Shown here piece after piece: positions 34,377-38,232 of a DNA stretch of 38,232 nucleotides. The stretch comes from Pseudomonadales bacterium (GTDB lineage Bacteria > Pseudomonadota > Gammaproteobacteria > Pseudomonadales > DC-out160): assembly GCA_019090455.1 (NCBI GenBank), contig JAHRWA010000087.1, positions 1-38,232 of the forward strand, in the 5' to 3' direction. The notes under the pieces were generated by a model that saw only the letters and a program-made list of their open reading frames with translations, was not told the DNA's origin and ran no database searches. The position numbers and the translations under genes were made by a program. Positions within the stretch are counted from its first letter, which is position 1. Every line of letters starts with the position of its first letter.

Positions 34377-34874
34377 ATGAGTTTCAACATTCGTAGAAAA
34401 CCTTTGGAGGAAGCGGAGTTAGATGTCACTTCCTTTATGAACTTGATGATTGTGTTGGTACCAGTCTTGTTACTGTCGCTCACCTTCACCCATGTCACTG
34501 TTTTGGAGTTGAATCTGCCGGAACTCAATGGTGGAACAATTGTGTCTAACAACGGCCAATCACAATTGGAAGTGGTCGTAAAAAGTTCTGGCTTTTCCGT
34601 TTTTTATCCAGAGGGCACGCTGATTAAGGAGATTCCCGCGCATGAAGTGAGTGGTGTGCTTGTGCAGGATTATGAGCTGTTATCACAAGTCATGCAGGAT
34701 CTGAAAAGACAATTGGCGGATAAGAAGGAGATACTCATTCGATCGGAAGGAAAGGTCGATTACCAAAACCTGGTTACGACGATGGATGTGGTGAAATCTT
34801 ACCGAGCGGTGGTCACCGCTAGTTTGGTTGAAGTGGAATTATTTCCCATCATATCCCTTGGCGATGCGAGTTAA
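34377..34874 (+). CDS. ExbD/TolR-family protein lacking the membrane Asp
   Basis: A 165-residue ExbD/TolR-like protein: a short cytoplasmic N-terminus, one helix (about 20-40) and a periplasmic domain. The membrane signature reads LDVTSFMNLMIVLVPVLLLSL. In ExbD and TolR the residue at the Asn22 position is an Asp that carries protons and is needed for function; here the codon is AAC. The periplasmic part keeps the family pattern ending DYQNLVTTMDVVKSYRAVVT. The ATG at 34377 was chosen over a GTG at 34368. It is followed after six bases by a second ExbD-like gene that keeps the Asp, so the two may form an asymmetric pair. Confidence 0.88.
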   Translation: MSFNIRRKPLEEAELDVTSFMNLMIVLVPVLLLSLTFTHVTVLELNLPELNGGTIVSNNGQSQLEVVVKSSGFSVFYPEGTLIKEIPAHEVSGVLVQDYELLSQVMQDLKRQLADKKEILIRSEGKVDYQNLVTTMDVVKSYRAVVTASLVEVELFPIISLGDAS

Positions 34875-34880
34875 AAAGTT

Positions 34881-35429
34881 ATGATGGGATCATTTGTAGA
34901 ACAACGAAACCGGAAACCAAAATATGAAGCCAAACTGAATTTGGTTTCATTAATGGATATTTTCACTATTTTGGTGTTTTTTCTATTGCTGAACTCCGGT
35001 GATAATCAAAACTTTGAGAAAGCAGAATTTGTGAAGTTACCTGACTCCACCGCTAGCAGTGCTATGGGGGGGGATTTGGTTTTACTGATCGGTGATGAAG
35101 TTATCATGCTGGGTGATGATCAGGTTGCTACTGTCGAAGAGGTACTTAAGTCACCGGAAAAAGATATAGCGGGATTGTCTGAAGCCTTGTCGAGTTATGA
35201 TGAAAAACGAGGCGAGAGAAGTGTCTATGAAAAAACCAATGGTAGAGCAGTCACTATCATGGGTGATAAAAGTGTTTCCTACACCTTGTTAAAAAGTGTA
35301 ATGGAAACCTGTGGCAAAAATGATTTTAGAGATATATCACTGGCAGTCAATCAGGTAGCAAATATTCACTCTGTGTCTACGTCAGTATCGAATTCTGTTG
35401 CGTCGACCATTGCTACGGAGGGGTATTAA
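34881..35429 (+). CDS. ExbD/TolR-family protein with conserved membrane Asp
   Basis: A 182-residue ExbD/TolR-like protein. The membrane signature reads LNLVSLMDIFTILVFFLLLN with the proton-carrying Asp at residue 26, then a periplasmic domain (AEFVKLPDSTA, LVLLIGDEVIMLGDD, VTIMGDKSVSYTLLKSVMETC). Compared with the ExbD-like gene before it, this one keeps the catalytic residue but has a longer periplasmic tail rich in Ser and Val. The start is ATG at 34881 or the next codon. Its TAA abuts the ATG of the TonB-like gene, implying coupled translation of motor and transducer. Confidence 0.88.
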   Translation: MMGSFVEQRNRKPKYEAKLNLVSLMDIFTILVFFLLLNSGDNQNFEKAEFVKLPDSTASSAMGGDLVLLIGDEVIMLGDDQVATVEEVLKSPEKDIAGLSEALSSYDEKRGERSVYEKTNGRAVTIMGDKSVSYTLLKSVMETCGKNDFRDISLAVNQVANIHSVSTSVSNSVASTIATEGY

Positions 35430-36365
35430 ATGTCTGATATCGTGCTCCCCCTTTCTCCTGACTTAAAGCTCCCATGGAGTCTTGATAACGATCAAGAGAA
35501 AAAATTCAAGCGAGTATTGATTCGGGTAACAGTACCGCTAATGGTGTTCTTTTTAATGATTCCTTGGTTGCCTGTTTTTGATATCACTTACAGTAAAAAA
35601 GATCTGAAAATTGTAAAGACGAAATTAATATTACAGCGAGAGGCGGTGATAGAACCCCCAAAACCCATTGAGACCGTTAGGCCGAAAACTCGCCCGAAAG
35701 CAGAGTCAACCGCGCAAGCCACCTCAAAAAAGAAAGCGAATAAAACGAAATCTAAAAGTGCAAGTATAATGGAAAAGGTGGGTATTGCTGGATTTGCTAA
35801 GCAACTCAGTGCATTGAGAGGTTCTTTGCAGGTAGCCAAATTATCCAGTAAGAATGTATTCACTTCTAAGCAGGGCAAGTTTAAGAAAAGTACCACAACC
35901 TCGTTGGGGGAGGAGAATGCCTTAAAAACCAGTGGCGGTATTGAGGTTGACAATCTGACGATGGGAAATAGCGGTGGCTCCTTGATTGCGCACAAAGCGC
36001 TTGAGGTCGACAGTCCAATTATGGGTATTGATCTACCCAGTAGTCGGCAAAACGAGTACAGCTCTAGTCAAAAGGGAACACGGGATATGGAGAGTATTCG
36101 CAAAGTGTTCGAACAATACAAAGGGGGTGTTTATGCTCTGTATTCCAAAGCACTGCGACAATATCCTGAGCTAAACGGTAAATTTATGTTTCAGCTTGTA
36201 ATCGAAGCGGACGGCAGTATTACGGATTTAAAGTTGATTGTTAGCGAGTTAGGAATCAAAGAGTTAGAGCAAAATATTCTAGCCAAGATTAATAGCATTC
36301 GATTTGGCGCTGCAGCAGTTACTGCCACAGCCGTTCAATATAAGTTTGTATTTTTACCTCATTAA
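35430..36365 (+). CDS. TonB-like transducer with AgmX/PglI-type C-terminal domain
   Basis: A 311-residue protein with the TonB topology: cytoplasmic N-terminus, one helix at about 28-50, a Pro/Lys-rich stretch (EPPKPIETVRPKTRPK, about 75-90), a low-complexity periplasm-spanning region, and a C-terminal domain (about 225-311) with GGVYALYSKALRQYPELNGK and FQLVIEADGSITDLKLI. That domain matches the AgmX/PglI-type ending of Myxococcus Agl-Glt gliding proteins (GltJ, GltG). It would be driven by the ExbB/ExbD proteins encoded just upstream and reach outer-membrane partners. GGAGGGG precedes the ATG at 35430, which abuts the previous stop. It is the last gene of the core operon. Confidence 0.85.
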   Translation: MSDIVLPLSPDLKLPWSLDNDQEKKFKRVLIRVTVPLMVFFLMIPWLPVFDITYSKKDLKIVKTKLILQREAVIEPPKPIETVRPKTRPKAESTAQATSKKKANKTKSKSASIMEKVGIAGFAKQLSALRGSLQVAKLSSKNVFTSKQGKFKKSTTTSLGEENALKTSGGIEVDNLTMGNSGGSLIAHKALEVDSPIMGIDLPSSRQNEYSSSQKGTRDMESIRKVFEQYKGGVYALYSKALRQYPELNGKFMFQLVIEADGSITDLKLIVSELGIKELEQNILAKINSIRFGAAAVTATAVQYKFVFLPH

Positions 36366-36540
36366 AAGCAAAAGTACCTCACTAAATCACCTACCTCTCC
36401 TCGGTATTTTGTGTCTATTCCGTCTCAGTTCGTAGGACTTATGTGTATAGATAGTGATCTGTGATATAAGTCCGTTTATATGATCAAAAGATAGTCATAA
36501 TCATATTCAATAGATAAATGAACCTTTGTTGAGTTGAATT

Positions 36541-38232
36541 ATGGCGAACTTCCTAGACCACCCGAGTGTTAGATGCGTTGGTTTTTTTATACTTCCTCTT
36601 TGGTTAGTAGCCTGCGGCGCGGAGGAGAAGACAGACTCTGCACAAACATTTGATGAGAGTCTATCAAGTGAGACTCCGATTGTTTACGTACAGCGGAACT
36701 TGGAAGACACCAGCCAGTTGGCAGTGGCGTCGAGTAATGTTCAGCATCGATACGCTCCTCTCGATATGCGTTCACCTTATGACTATAACGCCGGTGCAGC
36801 ACTGAATGTACGGAGTTCAGTCTCAGCAGATGCTACGGTCGCTGATATTCTTCAACCCTATTTTCAATCCGATGACTATGATGTGAAAGATATTTCTGTT
36901 TCACGCGATGGCCGTTTTTTATTGTTCGCCGCGCACGGGCCTTTCAACTCAGCGTCTCATTTTAGCTGGAATATATACGAGTATGATTTTGTTGCCGATA
37001 CGATAAGCCGTTTTATTAGTGATGATGCTGAGGCGAACGCGGGGCAAGATACGAGCCCAGCTTATGGCGAGAATGGCATGATACTCTTTTCTTCAGACCG
37101 TTCGGCAGGTAATGAGGATAGCCGTGCAGAAGAGGTAGAGTTGGCCGAGATGGGTTGTTATAAAGTGGCGTCAGCAGAGAAGCCATCTTTGATACATTCG
37201 ATGACCCGTGAAGGTACTGATATTGTTCAAATCACCACTGGAGCGAATCACGATGTGAAATTAGCGGCTTTGACTGATGGTCGTATCGCCTTTGTGCGTT
37301 GGTCCAGAAGTTATGAGTTACTGGATTATTGTGAAGCCGATAGGCCTTTAATCGCGCCGGCTTCTTTCCTATCGGGTACCGATGGTTTGGATGCGCCAGT
37401 GCAGTGGACTGATGAGGTGAAGTGCAGTTTGTCTCAGTCAACGCCAGTGGGTCAGGTTTTTGCTAAAAATCACTATACTTTACTTCGAATCAATACCGAT
37501 GGATCGGATATGCAGCAGCTTTATAAGACTGTTACCGTCGCTGCATCGGATGAAGAGTTTGTCCAATTAGATAAAGTCGTACAGGGCGGCAGCGGCCAAT
37601 TGATGGCTGTCATTAGACATGAATTCAATCAGCATTCTGGTGGAGATATTTTAGAGCTTCAAGCTCCTTCGGATATTGCTGATGAGAGCAATACCATTTT
37701 CGCTAACATATCTCCTCGCTCCATGAGCAATGATGAAATTAATATTTACCCTAATCAATTGTCAGAGCATGGCTGGTATAGCGCTATGTGGCCTTATCGT
37801 GATGGGACTAATCGACTGCTTGTTAGTTGGTCGCAATGTTTTACTGAAGAGGAAGGTGTCAGTTCATTTTGTGATAATGATAATGCCGAGGGTGATGTTG
37901 AAGCGCAATATGGCGTATGGGTATTTGATCCTCGAAACGATACTAAACTCCCCATAATCAGAGCGAAAAAGAACACCGTGTACTCTGAACTCGCTATAGC
38001 ACTTCCGAATCAAAGCAACTTTCTTCCTTTCGAAGCTTATGATGACGAATACGTTAGTACTCCTAGCAATCTAGGATCTATTGTGTGTGATGATCCCGGA
38101 ACTCAAATCAACCCTGAAACTGAAGCAGAGACAGCGACTGAAATAGAAACAGCTACTGAAACAGAAACTGCCACTGAAACAGAGACAGCCACTGAAACAG
38201 AAACTGCCACTGAAACAGAGACAGCCACTGAA
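36541..38232 (+). CDS. Propeller-like lipoprotein with a Thr-Glu repeat tail, 3' end outside the window
   Basis: An open frame from ATG 36541 runs off the right edge (564 codons visible). It starts with a lipoprotein signal ending LPLWLVAC, with Cys25 modified and Gly at +2. The body has TolB/WD40-like blade motifs: VKDISVSRDGRFLLFAAHGP, TSPAYGENGMILFSSDRS, VKLAALTDGRIAFVRWSRS and WPYRDGTNRLLVSWSQC. From 38119 onward the code turns into six and a third 18-bp units encoding T-E-x-E-T-A. TolB itself is soluble and works with Tol-Pal; a lipoprotein version next to an ExbBD-type cluster fits a similar role, but no named family was recognised. It starts 175 bases after the TonB-like gene. Confidence 0.75.
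   Translation, partial: MANFLDHPSVRCVGFFILPLWLVACGAEEKTDSAQTFDESLSSETPIVYVQRNLEDTSQLAVASSNVQHRYAPLDMRSPYDYNAGAALNVRSSVSADATVADILQPYFQSDDYDVKDISVSRDGRFLLFAAHGPFNSASHFSWNIYEYDFVADTISRFISDDAEANAGQDTSPAYGENGMILFSSDRSAGNEDSRAEEVELAEMGCYKVASAEKPSLIHSMTREGTDIVQITTGANHDVKLAALTDGRIAFVRWSRSYELLDYCEADRPLIAPASFLSGTDGLDAPVQWTDEVKCSLSQSTPVGQVFAKNHYTLLRINTDGSDMQQLYKTVTVAASDEEFVQLDKVVQGGSGQLMAVIRHEFNQHSGGDILELQAPSDIADESNTIFANISPRSMSNDEINIYPNQLSEHGWYSAMWPYRDGTNRLLVSWSQCFTEEEGVSSFCDNDNAEGDVEAQYGVWVFDPRNDTKLPIIRAKKNTVYSELAIALPNQSNFLPFEAYDDEYVSTPSNLGSIVCDDPGTQINPETEAETATEIETATETETATETETATETETATETETATE
38119..38232 (+). repeat. 18-bp tandem repeats encoding Thr-Glu-rich tail
   Basis: Six full units and a partial seventh reach the window edge. 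Units three and four (36 bp) are identical to units five and six. The encoded hexapeptide is TETETA in the last four full units, with TEAETA and TEIETA before. Confidence 0.9.

Noticed and set aside
35588..35995. 135-codon open frame on the minus strand inside the TonB-like gene
   Set aside because: Lies opposite a well-supported coupled gene and has no ribosome binding site or recognisable domain.
36435..36473. 8-bp inverted repeat GGACTTAT/ATAAGTCC after the TonB-like gene
   Set aside because: The loop is 23 bases, the stem is AT-rich and no T-run follows, so a terminator is not supported.

Overview
The window looks like chromosome of a marine-type gammaproteobacterium of moderate to low GC. 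This is an inference from the classical two-domain ArgA, a pqqABCDE operon, a TrxC-type thioredoxin, many lipoproteins and outer-membrane beta-barrels ending in Phe, and an AgmX/PglI-type energy-transduction cluster. I could not run searches to place it more closely.

Layout. (1) 1-7117 is mostly ordinary metabolism on the minus strand: a partial thiolase-like gene, a nitronate monooxygenase, a double DsbA-fold protein coupled to a VanZ-like protein, ilvD and argA, with trxC divergent. (2) 7174-8694 is a small accessory patch: a mazEF toxin-antitoxin pair with a clear promoter and operator, and an IS6-family element whose transposase has lost two internal segments. Several IS6-type ends are scattered here, and another lies at 13952. 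(3) 8715-13882 carries an orphan membrane protein and a tightly packed five-gene glycosyltransferase cluster, lying between IS6-type ends. (4) 14011-22755 centres on PQQ biosynthesis. pqqABCDE is on the minus strand (the 23-residue pqqA is at 20495-20566), an S9-family peptidase is divergent from it, and a Tat-like M19 dipeptidase, an EamA transporter, a small membrane protein and an ABM-domain protein lie nearby. (5) 22769-24100 is a MATE exporter. (6) 24268-38232 is an envelope module: three outer-membrane beta-barrel proteins (one with an SH3 domain), a periplasmic coiled-coil protein, a large exported repeat protein, two TPR-type lipoproteins, a small periplasmic protein, an ExbB/TolQ-like channel, two ExbD/TolR-like subunits, a TonB-like protein with an AgmX/PglI-type C-terminus, and a propeller-like lipoprotein that runs off the end.

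How they work together. The last module has the parts list of a proton-driven, envelope-spanning machine resembling the Agl-Glt gliding and Nfs spore-coat machines of Myxococcus: inner-membrane motor, periplasm-spanning transducer, TPR scaffolds, outer-membrane barrels. Its substrate or mechanical output is not evident from sequence. The most telling detail is that one ExbD-like subunit has Asn where the family has its proton-carrying membrane Asp, while the other keeps the Asp. The PQQ block would make the cofactor for periplasmic quinoprotein dehydrogenases, none of which is seen here. No tRNA, rRNA or CRISPR array was seen.
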